Shown here: in pieces, positions 1 to 10,680 of the stretch | Numbering within the stretch: position 1 is the first letter of the stretch | Layout of the letters: each line of letters begins with the position of its first letter | From: Channallabes apus | Taxonomy: Eukaryota > Chordata > Actinopteri > Siluriformes > Clariidae | Assembly (NCBI GenBank): GCA_030522415.1 | Contig: CM060115.1 | Location: 17,278,691-17,342,690 of the forward strand | Reading direction: 5' to 3' | Length of the DNA stretch: 64,000 nt | Notes under the pieces: generated by a model | Database searches by the model: none | Told to the model about the DNA's origin: nothing | What the model saw: the letters and a program-made list of their open reading frames with translations, nothing else | Program-made: the position numbers and the translations under genes

Positions 1-929
1 GTAATGACGATTTTCTCTGGCTAATCAGTGACCAGCAGAGTTTACACGTCACGTTTTGGTAACGGTTCGGCGCGCTTGGAACCTCGGCTGAGGTGGTACT
101 AAAAAAAGGACAAGGTACCAGGTACTGTTCCCAGTGGAAAACCCCCCAAAAGTGAGTTGAACTGAACCGTGTTGTGCCGTACTATGCAGTGGAAAAGCGC
201 CATTACTGTCGCTGAGGATGTTCCATTGGTTTGGTTATAGGTACTGTATGTGTGATAAGTGAGAATGGTTCCACTTTGAAAACATCAAATGCTCTGGACT
301 GCACAGTGTTAACTGTGATGGCATGTGATTGCAATCAAACCAATAGTTTTAAGGCTAAAATTGTTTTGTAAACAAGTCTCTATATGTGACCAGTGTGTAA
401 CCTTTGGTAACAAAAAAAAAATGCACATTTGACCATGTTGCAGTTATAGAAGGGATTTATTTATGGTCATACTATCTGGTACCACCCAAATGGGGAAGGG
501 ATCCCTTGTGAGTTTGGTTCCTCTGAAGATTTCTTCCCCTCACCACTGCCACATCTGGATAAAGCTATAAATCTTTTGATATTTTTATTCATAATGTTTA
601 TTTCTCTAAAGCTGCATTACAATAAGTCTATTCAATTAACCTGAATTGAATTTGACTGAAAAAATATAATCATGTGATATTTACATGCTTATTGTGTTTC
701 TACTTGTATGAAGGGCTAATTTAGGTACTTATGTAAGACATCATTTGAAAACTGCTAGGAACACCACCAGAACAGCAAAGGATCCTGATGCTTGCCCTCC
801 TTCTACCCTAAGAGATGGTGGGAACAGTCGAGCAGGGCTAGAGGATCAGAGGTAGTGTGGTGCACTGCAGGGTGTGGTGAATGATTTGAGGGAATGGGTG
901 GGGTTGGCGTTGTAGACCGGCATTAGTGC
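1..929. other. Gene-free repeat-derived DNA
   Basis: I see no gene here. Positions 60-210 carry GGTAC-rich sequence ending in a GCGCCATTAC-like motif, which resembles the end of a fish DNA transposon, but I could not find the partner end. The rest is AT-rich and stops occur in all frames. Confidence 0.4.
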
Positions 930-954
930 TTTAATTGTGATTACTATACACTAA

Positions 955-1500
955 CTGGGAAGAGTATTCACTCCCCCATTAAAATAATTGAATTCAGGTG
1001 TTCCAATCACGTCCATGGTTACAGGTGTATAAAATCAAGAACCTAGGCATGCAGAGCACTTCTGCAAATATTTGTGAAGGAATGGGTCGCTCTCAGGAGG
1101 TCAGTGAATTCCAGCGTGGTACTGTGATAGGACGACCCCTGTGCAATACGTCCAGTTGTGAAATTTCCTAGCTACAGTACAGACCTCCAAACTTCATGTG
1201 GCCTTCAGAATATCTCAAGAACAGTGTGTAGAAAGCTTCATGGAATGGGTTTCCATGGCCGAGCAGCTGCTTCCAAGCCCTAAATTACGAAGTGCAATCC
1301 ACAGCATCGGATGCAGTGGTGTAAAGATTATCAGAGGTACTGACTATAGAGCAGTGGAGTGTCCTCACAAATATGCCTATGAAAAAAAAGTGAAACATTT
1401 ACAGAGCACACACCTAAACCTTGTGGAAAGCCTTCCCAGAAGAGTTGAAGCTGTTATAGCTGAAAAAAGGGTGGAGTTTAAAAATACATTTGTTTAGTTA
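955..1500 (+). mobile_element. Tc1-like transposon relic
   Basis: The segment begins with the subterminal sequence typical of fish Tc1 elements (AGTATTCACTCCCCCATT). It then encodes a decayed transposase start near 1083 that reads MGRSQEVSEFQRGTV. That stretch is the start of the Tc1 helix-turn-helix region. Later pieces (1198-1497) resemble downstream transposase text, including a final stretch similar to the usual AVIAAKGG end, but they lie in other frames and the catalytic core is missing. The 99-codon frame at 1198 is a by-product and not a gene. No terminal repeat was resolved. Confidence 0.6.
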
Positions 1501-2749
1501 AACTTTTTATTAACCAACTTTTCTCTTGGGTTTTTTTTTTTCACTTTTTTTTCCACAGCTTAAGTTTATAGTTTTATAAACTCCCACACCTCCCATTCCT
1601 GATATTTATGTATGTCTTTAACATTGACTCTATCTGAACTTAAATCTCATGATCAGTTTATTATTAAGCTTTCTGAATAATGTGTTAATCCTGCGGCGAA
1701 ATGAAGCTTACTGTAATTCTCTACTTGTCACGGGAAATCATGTTTAACTACAATTAATTACTCTAAGTTAAAGTAAAAAGTCCTTATTATTTTCAGAACA
1801 CTGTCATTTTTGTTACTTGTCAAAATGTTATTAAACCGCATTCCATACACATAAACATATTAAAACAAAAAGAGCTGAAATCCTGGTGCTTTGTTATTTT
1901 GATTAATTGTTACCAGTTTTTTTTTAAATCCTTATAAGTTTTAGAGGAAATAAAAATACAGCAAACAATGAAACTATAATGAAACACACATATGTATACA
2001 AAAAAAAAAAATAATAATAATATATATATATATATACACACCCACACACACACACAGTGGAACCTTGAATTGAGAGCACAATTTGTTCCGGAAGTGTGCT
2101 TGAATATTAAAAAACTTTGTATCAAAGTGAATTTCTTATAAATAAAATTATTTATTCATAAGAAATAATGGAAACTCAGGCGATTCGTTCCACAACCCAA
2201 AAATATTCATTTAACAAGTTAATATATACTGTATACCAAATTTTAAATCATATTTAATTGTAATCAAATTATAATTTAATAAGTATTATTTAATAGTGCA
2301 GTGGTCTGACTTGATACACCTGCTCCTATAACATGCTGTAAATTAAGAAGAGTTTTACCTGCTGTGTGTGAGGATGTGAAAAACCTGTTTGCTGTACAGT
2401 ATGTTCTTCTTTGGTCATCAGTAAGTGCTGAAACAGACGTGTCTGTGTCTGCATGCGTTGTGTGTCCGAGTGAGACAAAAAAAAAAATCAAGATTATCAT
2501 TTAACAGAACATGTGGTTTTTACATCACTAATTCTGGTCTTCATTTTAACAGTGTGTGGTTAAATAACACCCTGACTGATGGATCAACCAGTTCATCTTT
2601 TACTAGAATATCCATAACCATGCTTTGTACCTTGTAACATTTTGTACAGTTTTTTTTCTCCTACATTAGCACTTTATGCTCATGTACACAAGATCAAGAT
2701 TATCATTAAATTTAAAATTGGTTTAAAAAGCTGACCCTGAAATGATTCA
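1501..2749. other. AT-rich gene-free stretch with CA repeat and MITE end
   Basis: No gene is visible. It includes a short TA/CA microsatellite (about 2018-2056). At 2055 begins the sequence CAGTGGAACCTTGAATTGAG, which matches the terminal sequence of the element described at 15045-16045, so a fragment of that family probably lies at 2055-2210. Confidence 0.4.
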
Positions 2750-3245
2750 GTGGGTTTAATTCCTGAAATTTCCACAGCTACAGTCACTGACTAGCACATT
2801 CTGAGTGTGCTGTGTAGAAACATTACAGAAAACACTGAGAATTAAAACAGATTTCTTTATGCAATGCATTATGGATTGTTTTTGTTGTAAAATCACTCAT
2901 TTCAATTTAAAAATATACGTATTTAACACAGTATCAATATTCCTTCTGAATGATAAGATTGCCCAGCAAGTCTGCTGTAAAATACACCTCTTTATGAAGA
3001 TCTTTACAAAAAAAGAGTATAACCAGTGTGAAATCTAATGTCTCACATAAGCTCTTTAAAATATATGCAGTACCTGTGGCACAGATGTTACACAACTGGA
3101 AATGTCGTGCAAAAAAGGCAGTAACATTATTTAGCGTAAAGGTGCTGGGTATAAAGTCATGATGTTTCATCATATGGAACTTTTTAATAGAAGTTGGATT
3201 AGTTCTGATTGGTTGTTGAGAACAGTGGTAATTATTTTCTATTTT
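2750..3245 (+). repeat. Dispersed repeat, copy 1
   Basis: This ~500-bp stretch recurs in direct orientation at 12856-13345 with modest divergence. Shared blocks include TTTAATTCCTGAAATTTC, the run around GTAGAAACATTACAGAAAAC, the run around CATTATGGATTGTTTTTG, and the segment at 3160-3190 with GATGTTTCATCAT. I recognise no coding content. It may be an unclassified interspersed repeat or the trace of an older local duplication. Confidence 0.65.
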
Positions 3246-3265
3246 GATAAAGATCTATTTTATTC

Positions 3266-5109
3266 TGTCACCATCATCTATCCATCAATCCAGTGTCTTC
3301 TTGTGCCAGTCCCAAGTCTGGGTGAATGCAGAGGGTTGTGTCAGGAAGGGCATCCAACATACAGTATTTGTGATTCGCATCAAATGTTTTATCACTTCCA
3401 TACCGGATCGGTCGCAGCCCGGGTTAACAACGACCGCCACTGGTTCTGTTGACCTACAGGGTGCCGGTGGAACTTGGGCTACTGTTGGTCAAAAAAGGGG
3501 AGGAAGAAGACGTGTTTGAAAGTGGAGAGAGAAAAAGAAAGGCAAGAGTTTAGGAGTGAAAGTAGGGACTTTGAATGTTGGGACTATGACAGGGAAGGCT
3601 GTTGATATGAGGCAGAGAAGGAAAGTGGATATACTGTGCATCCAGGAGACCAGGTGGAAAGGTAGCAAGGCTAGAAGCTTAGGAGCAGGGTTCAAGTTGT
3701 GTGGATAGGAAAAGAAATGGAGTAGGAGTTATTCTGAAAGAGGAGTTTGTAAGGAATGTCCTAGAGGTGAGGAGAGTATCAGATAGGGTGATGCGTCTGA
3801 AGCTGGAAATTGATGGTGTGATGTTCAATGTTGTTAGTGGTTATGCTCCACAGGTAGGATGTGAGTTAGAAGAGAAGGAGAAATTCAGCAGTGAGTTAGA
3901 TGAAGTGATGCAGAGCATCCCCAGAGGTGAGAGAGTGGTGATTGGTGCAGACTTCAATGGACATGTTGGGGAAGGGAACAGAGGGGATGAAAATGTGATG
4001 GGCTGGTTTGGTCTTCAGGACAGATGGTGGTGGACTTTGCAAAGAGGATGGAAATGGCAGTAATAAATACTTTCTTCCAGAAGAGGCAGGAACATAGGGT
4101 GACATAAGAGTGGCGACAGAAGCACTCCCGTGAACTACATCTTGACTGCAAAGTGTTGGTAGGGGAGAGTGTAGCCAGACAATATTGGATGGTAGTGTGT
4201 AAAATAACCCTGGTGGTGAGGAAGGTGAAGAGGACAAAGGCAGAGCAGAGGACAAAGTGGTGGAAGCTGAGAAAGGAAGAATTGTTGTGTAGTCTTTAGG
4301 GAGGAGTTGAGACAAGCTATGGGTGGTCAGGAGGTGCTTTCAGTTGACTGGACAACTACAGCCAATGTGATCAGGGAGACAGGTAGGAGGGTACTTGGTG
4401 TATCGTCAGGTAATGGAAAAGTGGACAAGGAGACTTGGTAGTGGAATGAGAGGGGAGAGGTGGATCTGTACAGGTTGGTGAGGGAGAGAGATAGAGATGG
4501 GAAGGATGTGCAGCAGGTTAGAGTGATTAAAGATAGAGATGGAAATGTACTGACAGATGCCAGGAGGGTGATGGGAAGATGGAAGGAGTACTTTGAGGAG
4601 TTGATGAATGAGGAAAACAAAATAATAATAATAATAATAATAAGTTTATTTTATATAGCGCCTTTCAAGAGACTCAAGGTCGCTTTACAATAACAAAAAT
4701 GCTTACAAAAGAACAAAGAGTAGAAGAGGTGACTGTTGTGGAGCAGGATGTAGCAAATATTAGTAAAAGTGAGGTGAGAAGGGCGTTGAAGAGGATGAAG
4801 AGTGGAAAGGCTGTTGGTCCTGATGACATACCTGTGGAGGTATGGAAGTGCTTAGGAGAGGTGGCAGTAGAGTTTCTGACTAGTCTGTTTGACAAGATCT
4901 TGGAGAGTGAGAGGATTCCAGAGGAATGGAGGAGAAGTGTATTGGTGCCGATTTTTAAGAACAAGGGAGATGTGCAGAGCTGTGGCAATTACAGAGGTAT
5001 AAAGCTAATGAGCCATACAATGAAGCTGTGGGAAAGAGTAGTGGAAGCTAGGTTAAGGGCAGAGGTGAGAATTTGTGAGCAGCAATATGGTTTCTTGCCT
5101 AGAAAGAGA
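3266..5109 (+). mobile_element. RTE-clade LINE, broken (endonuclease and start of RT)
   Basis: The fish RTE 5' leader is at 3290-3510 (AGGAAGGGCATCC, CATACCGGATCGGTC and the GTGCCGGTGGAACTTGGGCTAC region). An apurinic-type endonuclease follows, reading GTLNVGTMTGKAVD and CIQETRWKG near 3570-3660. After a frameshift it continues at 3701-4063 with VSGYAPQVG and VVIGADFNGHVGEG, which are the endonuclease catalytic motifs. The N-terminal RT region is at 4699-5112 (RMKSGKAVGPDDIPVEVWK, FKNKGDVQSCGNYRGI, QQYGFLPRK). Stops, frameshifts and an internal AAT-repeat insertion show that it is dead. RT palm motifs beyond QYGF are absent, because the copy is interrupted at 5109 by another element. Confidence 0.85.
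4620..4697 (+). repeat. (AAT)n plus LINE 3'-tail insertion
   Basis: A run of AAT units is followed by TTATTTTATATAGCGCCTTT and a CGCTTTACAATAACA-like end. This is the usual 3' tail signature of fish LINE/SINE families. It sits inside the RTE LINE and interrupts the path between the endonuclease and RT parts. Confidence 0.5.
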
Positions 5110-5211
5110 TAAAAATCGCTTCGTGTAATTTTTCATCATAAACAATATTGTTTAGTGTAAACATTTTTATGATATTGTTTATGATGAAAAATTACACGAA
5201 GTGATTTTTAT
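5109..5211. repeat. 40-bp foldback hairpin
   Basis: The arms 5109-5148 and 5172-5211 are inverted copies of one another with a single G/A difference, separated by 23 bases. Part of the arm sequence (TTTTTCATCATAAACAAT) recurs near 42790 inside a related element, so the hairpin belongs to the transposon family. Confidence 0.8.
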
Positions 5212-6076
5212 TATAAATAAGAAATATAAAAATATACATGTATATGAAAAAAATATATAATTAATATATTTCCCCCTATACTACATGTGTTTTTTTTATA
5301 TAGATTATTTTATAATCAAATTCGTTTGGTGCAATTTGTAAATCATAAACCTATTAATTTATGTTGTAATATAATATTTGATAGAGGTTATGTTGGGGAG
5401 GGGGGGGCAATCCGTGGCAGGGAGGCATTTTAGCGCATAACACCGGTACGCAGCGTTTCTGAAAGATTTCGCTCCAGCAGGCTGTAACAGGAGAAGATCT
5501 AAAAATATTTTTATTTGTAAAAACTTCTCTGTCCACTCCGGAGCAAGAAAATATGCGATTTGTCATTTTTGTGTGTTTATTTCTTGATAAACAAATGAGA
5601 TAATCTCGGTTCACCTCCAGTGCTCAAATATCCCCCTCTTGGTCGGCGAGTGCGAGTGACGTCACTCCCCATACAATCCCGTCCCACAGTATAGACCCGC
5701 CCCTGACGCTGATTGACAGGTTTCTGTGTAACGTGTTGGAAATGCAATTGCAAATGGATTAGCGATTGCGTTTGAATTTTGGCCGGCTTGACGCGCGGCG
5801 CAGAGAAAGTGAAAAAGCAAATGTGATAATTGATTTTGCTATTTAAATATGACAGGTTCATGACGTGTAAGACCTGGGAAATACAAATGCAAATGGACTT
5901 TGTTTTTTCATTTGAAATTTGGCAGTCAGTGTGCGCTCGCAAAGGTGAATCAGCAAACGGTAATGCAAAGTTTGCAGTTGCATTTGAATTATGGCACATT
6001 TTGTCCGTCCACATATGGGAAACGCAATTGCAAATGCAAAATTGCATTTGAACATTGTCCGCGATATCGCTCCATA
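5110..6076 (-). mobile_element. Non-autonomous TIR element A (hAT-like duplication)
   Basis: The element is bounded by the 8-bp direct repeat GAAAGAGA (5102-5109 and 6077-6084; ten matching bases if the leading TA is counted). An 8-bp duplication is the hAT hallmark. Its body (5370-6074) is the reverse complement of most of the element at 33744-34553. It contains repeated subterminal words such as GCAATTGCAAATG and a GTGACGTCACTC block. The left edge is a near-perfect foldback (5109-5148 against 5172-5211, one mismatch, 23-base loop). No transposase is present. It splits the RTE LINE. Confidence 0.75.
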
Positions 6077-6084
6077 GAAAGAGA

Positions 6085-7030
6085 GTTGACTTGGCAAAAA
6101 ATACAAGACAGAGTAAATGCATGAATTTTTGTGCTTAATTTGTAATGTTTGCTTCTGTTATTTGTCAATGTTATTTAAGTCTATAGTGACTAAAACAAAA
6201 GAGCATAAGGTGGATGCCTGATTATATGTATTTTATGTGTGTTATACAAACAAATGTATATACTTAGCATTTCATACTCCCCCTTTTCTGGTAATTTAAC
6301 CCAGTTTGTTTGTTCTGAGGTGGGCGGGCTTTGAGCTATAAAAGAAAGCCCCAAACCAGTATGCAGGGGTCGGTTTACCTGGCCAGCGAGCGTGCAACTG
6401 TGGTGCCGTGAGCGATTTTTGGATCTTTTCCCCCCTTTTTTTTCAGGTGTTGGTCGGCAAAATGTCGTCTCACAACCACTATGATTTATTTTCATTATAC
6501 GACTTAAAATACCATCTCTGTCACTTAAAGGCTTTTGAACATGCTTTATGTTTTTATGCAGGCTTACTGTATTTAACTGCATATGATGTTTACTGTAGGC
6601 TACTGTGATCTTAGTTGTATTACTTTGACATGTTTTTTCCTGCATTATTGTTTTTTTCTTTGATAATATTGAGAATTCTATAGGTTGTATTTTCTTATAG
6701 ATACTAATAGAGGGATTGTATTATTGGACGCTACAGAAAGAACACAACTGTCAGTTGTAAGTGTTTTGTTGTACTTTAGTTGCTTTTATTAATTTTTTTT
6801 GCCAGATAACGTATACTTGCATATTTTCACTGAAGGATGAAGATATTTTCACATCTGCTGTGACAGAAGTGGACAATGCTGGTAGATCCACCGAGGTGGG
6901 ATGCATACCATTATAATGCAGCGCCCCCTTTTTACATTAGAGTAACAAACTGTCATTGTTCTTTCACACTACATACCTGGGGATTTCTCCATGAATGAAG
7001 GTCCTTCAACCTCAATGCACGATCTAAGCG
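6085..7030. other. Gene-free stretch
   Basis: No host gene is visible. Near 6330 there is a GC-box-like GGGCGGGC followed by CTATAAAAGAAAG, and then leader-like sequence through 6465. This could be an old retroelement promoter, but I cannot tie it to an ORF. The remainder is AT-rich. Confidence 0.3.
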
Positions 7031-7038
7031 GTGTAAGA

Positions 7039-7785
7039 ATTTGTGTGCAGTTGTCCATATTTTAATTTTATTGTCTGACAATCTTATTTATTTTATTATT
7101 TTTAATAATAAATCCTAGTTTCCTTCCTAGTTGCCAGCAAAGGAGCTGTATAAGGTCCATCTTCTGATGAAAGGTTTAGTCTGTGATGTGATATCACTTT
7201 GAGGGTAGATCTCTATATTAGAGACATCTACTGTATACCATGAGATATAATTAAATCTAGCGTATGATTAAAGCGTTGAGTTACTCCATTTATATTTTGT
7301 TTAACCCCAAAGGATTTTAGTAAATCCATACATGCAAGTGATAAAGTGTTGTTAGCATCATCTACATGAATGTTAAAAAGTCTCCTACTATCAACACTTT
7401 TGTCAGAGTTAACCAATAGGTCTGATTGCAGATGTCCAAATTCTTTAAGAAAATCGACATACAGTATGGCCCTGGGGGTCTGTACACGGTGGCCATTGTA
7501 AAATATAGCAATGGTTTATTACACATTTCACTGAGTACAACATTAATGATGAGGACTTCAAATGAGTTAAACCTGGGCCTTATTTTCTTCAAGGGGAGTA
7601 AAGTATTCTACTGTAGGTTCCGATCTGACATGGCTAGGTTAACATTGTTCGGTTTCAAAGCCTCAATTTTATGCCTAATATTTACAATTTTATTATTTAA
7701 AAAGTTCATGAAGTCCTCACTATTGCATGATGTTGTTGTGGAGATTTCTGTAGTGGTCTTATTTCTGGTTAATTTGACTACAGTA
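7039..7785 (-). mobile_element. L2-like LINE fragments (endonuclease and linker)
   Basis: On the minus strand, 7592-7228 encodes an endonuclease fragment reading TVYRPPGPY, KVLIVGDF and NHTLDLIISHGI. Positions 7785-7608 encode the linker before RT (VVKLTRNKTTTEI, NSEDFMNFLNNKI). In an intact LINE the endonuclease precedes the linker, but here it follows it. This is therefore a junction of two LINE copies or a rearranged one. Stops and frameshifts abound. Confidence 0.75.
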
Positions 7786-10429
7786 TTAACCCTTAGGAGT
7801 CTGAGGGTGTTTTGGAGCCCTGAAGAGATTGACATGTCCTGACATTTGTGTATTTTTCAGTTACTTATATCTAAAGATATCATTTTATTCAGCACAAACT
7901 GGGCAACAGTAATATATGAGCAGCATGTATGTACAAGTTTGTATATTGGAGAAAGAAACAGTTATGCGTGATTTTTGAAAACAGCAAAAAAATAAGTCAC
8001 TGAAATAAGACCACAAAACACATTCATGACATTTGTGTACGAGACTTTTGTGACCTGGATCTTGTAGTGTAGAGGTTTTACTTCAAAATGATGTGAAAAT
8101 CGTCTCGCTCACTCATTTACAGAAAACAATACATTCATTTAAATTTACTAAGACACTTTATGTTTAGAAAGGCCGTATGCGAAGAAGCGTGAACGATCAT
8201 GAATAATGCTGATATTCACACTAGAGAAGACAAAGACCCGCATAATGAGCTGTATAATTACCCCTTTCAGTCAGGTATGGGACAGAGGAAAGTGTTGCAA
8301 GAAAATAATTTGAAGACAGAAACATATTTCTTTGTTTGTGGTTTATTTAGAATAACTTAAGATTCACTTGCAAAAATTCCAGGAACAGTTAAAAATGAAT
8401 GCAAAACTAAAAACAAAAAAGTGCAAACAACAGTGTAGGATACAAACTGTGTAAAACTGCAACAGGCACAGTACAAAATAAAAACTGGAAAAAAAAGACA
8501 GACATTCAGGGTAAACCAGTGCAAGATAAAAAAAAAAAAAAAAAGTGCAAAAACATACCTGCAGGGTGGCATTGGTGGCAGCAATGTCCAAGAAAGATCT
8601 CTCTCTACAACTTAATTGTTTTGTGCTGTGCAGTGTAGTACTATAATAGCTAATGAGAGAGACCTCATGTGCTGGTTGTATGCAGTCACATGTGCAGGAC
8701 ATGGAAATGTCTTTGTAGTCCATGTACCTTGTGATTTCACCCTCATCTTCACCGTGTCTACCTTATAAGCAGAATGGACGGTAGAACAGACAGATACTTC
8801 TCGTGTGTCCATCCACTTCACAAATACAGGTCCATCTGAACGGAGCTTGCGTGTCCTGATGTGAGGTGCTGGTGAAGGCAAGGGTGATGCAGACACATTC
8901 CTAAAAACAAATAAATAAAAAATTTTTAGCCTATACTGTTCAGAGTAAATGGATGTACAATTAATAGATATGTACGCACAATATATGCAGTGAGGCCCAA
9001 AAAATGTGTCCACACTTCAATATGAAAAATATACACCTCTCTTCTGTAGGTCACGTGACAGCATCAATGATGATGATACACCTGACATTTTTAGAGGAAA
9101 GATGATACTACACACTGCTGCCATAATTCAATTTGAGTTTTAACAAAGGCCATAGATAACAATTGTGAAAGTGTGTATATATTTTACACCTGAGACATTA
9201 GCAAACACCATCCACCGGACATGCTTTACACACATATTTAACACATTCTAAACATTTACACCTAAGCAGGTATTTGTAAATACAAGCTAAACAAAAGGGA
9301 TTATATACATTTACACCACAGAAATATTCATAAACATCTCTTAGCTACATAAGGCATTATTTTAGCTGACTGGAACTAGCTTGTTTGTGCTAAATAACAT
9401 TACCAATAGCAGTGTTATAAGCTAACCAAAACAAAGCCAAATATATATTAGCAACCCTAACCTAAAGCTATCCAAAACGAGGTGAAATACATTAGAACAT
9501 TTATAAACATCTGTAAACTCCATAAGACATTAGCTTAGCCACCGGGAAAGTTTGCTACATAAGGCAGCATGTTAGCAGTGTTATCTACATGCTACACTAA
9601 ACTATGTAAATGGCATTAAGAGCCAATGTGTCACATAAGCTGACAAAAGCTAGCTGAAGTGAGGAAAATATTTACTAATATTAGTTTAATATGATCAGAA
9701 TAAGAGTTATATAAGACTTAATAACAGTTTGCTTGAATGTTCTCTGCTGAATCTGTTCTCTCTTCAAAATGCGTCAGAGTCACACAGTCTTCTTCTGAGG
9801 TAAATGTAAACTCCTCCCACAGTCCAGAACATTCTGCAGCGCACGCCATCTTTCAAATGTGCAGAAAAACTTACTGAATCTGTGTGTAAACTCTGTGTTT
9901 CCTGCCGGTGTGTGTCTGGGGGGCGTGGCCTTGTATGTAGATTTCCCCGTGACTGATTTCCATGTGATTGATGTGTGGGCGTGTCCTGCCTCGGGTCATT
10001 AGCAGATAATGAAGTGTGACAGAAATTCTGTGCCTCTCCTTGGTTTCATAAGGATTACATAAACTGAGAATATTAGTTTTCAATGTGACTTGCATCAATT
10101 AAAAGTAGACCCTTTAAGCTTTCTATAGATATATTTCTCATGTCGGTCTGTGCAGTTATTCGCGGAGTTTCAGTTAATTTTAGTGACGTGTTTCAAAAAG
10201 ATTTTCGCGGAGACTGAGACGGCTGAAAGCACACCCTGTTTATTTTCATTATTTTACAAAAGCACAATGTTTTGTGGATATTGCGAGTATACATGAATAA
10301 AAGTAGACCCTTTACAGATTCAAATGATGTACTACACTTATGTGTATGATTAAACATGACGGAGCATTTTAAACTCTTTTCACGGTTACCAGAAAAAAAT
10401 GCACGGGTCCGCCGTCTCCTAAGGGTTAA
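7786..10429 (-). mobile_element. piggyBac-type transposon (decayed)
   Basis: Both edges are TTAA followed by CCCTTAGGAG in inverted orientation (7786-7799 and 10416-10429), giving a perfect 14-bp terminal match including the TTAA duplication. When the element and one TTAA are removed, the surrounding L2-like LINE reading becomes continuous (NPRF joining NTVVKLTRNKT), apart from one extra T. This confirms the insertion. A transposase relic lies inside on the minus strand. Much of 9000-9850 is AT-rich with no readable coding sequence. Confidence 0.85.
8560..8912 (-). pseudogene. piggyBac transposase C-terminal relic
   Basis: The minus strand encodes LRSDGPVFVKWMDTREVSV, STVHSAYKVDTVK, FPCPAHVTAYNQHM and then, in another frame, FLDIAATNATLQ. 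These are the conserved segments around the last catalytic aspartate region of piggyBac (PGBD4-type) transposases. The usual GVDLSD motif after YNQHM is lost to a frameshift. The upstream catalytic part and the C-terminal cysteine-rich domain are not found, so it is inactive. Confidence 0.75.
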
Positions 10430-10672
10430 ATAAAAAATCTAGGATTATTTTTATTTTCTATAAGAGTGGAGAGATACGTTGATCTAGCTACATTAAGAGC
10501 CTTTCTATAGTTCAGGATGCTCTCCTTCCATGCTATTTGAAATACTTACAATTTAGTCTGACGCCATTTATGCTCTAATTTCCGAGCGGTCTGTTTTAAA
10601 GTGCGCGTGATCGTTATACCAGGGAGTGAGTTTCTTATCTCTAATAATTTTTCTTTTAACTGGAGCTACATT
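10430..10672 (-). mobile_element. L2-like LINE, central segment
   Basis: The minus strand reads LDNVAPVKRKIIRDKKLTPWYND followed in shifted frames by remnants of the ARKLERKWR-type linker and ARSTYLSTLIENKNNPRF. This is the piece that belongs between the endonuclease and the linker at 7608-7785. The piggyBac element separates it from that linker, and the hAT element separates it from its own upstream part. Confidence 0.7.
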
Positions 10673-10680
10673 ATCTAAGG

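Noticed and set aside
1198..1497. 99-codon gene
   Set aside because: It overlaps decayed Tc1 transposase sequence in the wrong frame.
5577..6122. 181-codon minus-strand gene
   Set aside because: It lies wholly in TIR element A, and the same text is found in element B at 33902-34234. There is no known domain.
7786..10429. Active piggyBac transposon
   Set aside because: Ends are good, but the transposase is reduced to frameshifted C-terminal pieces and the catalytic core is not readable.
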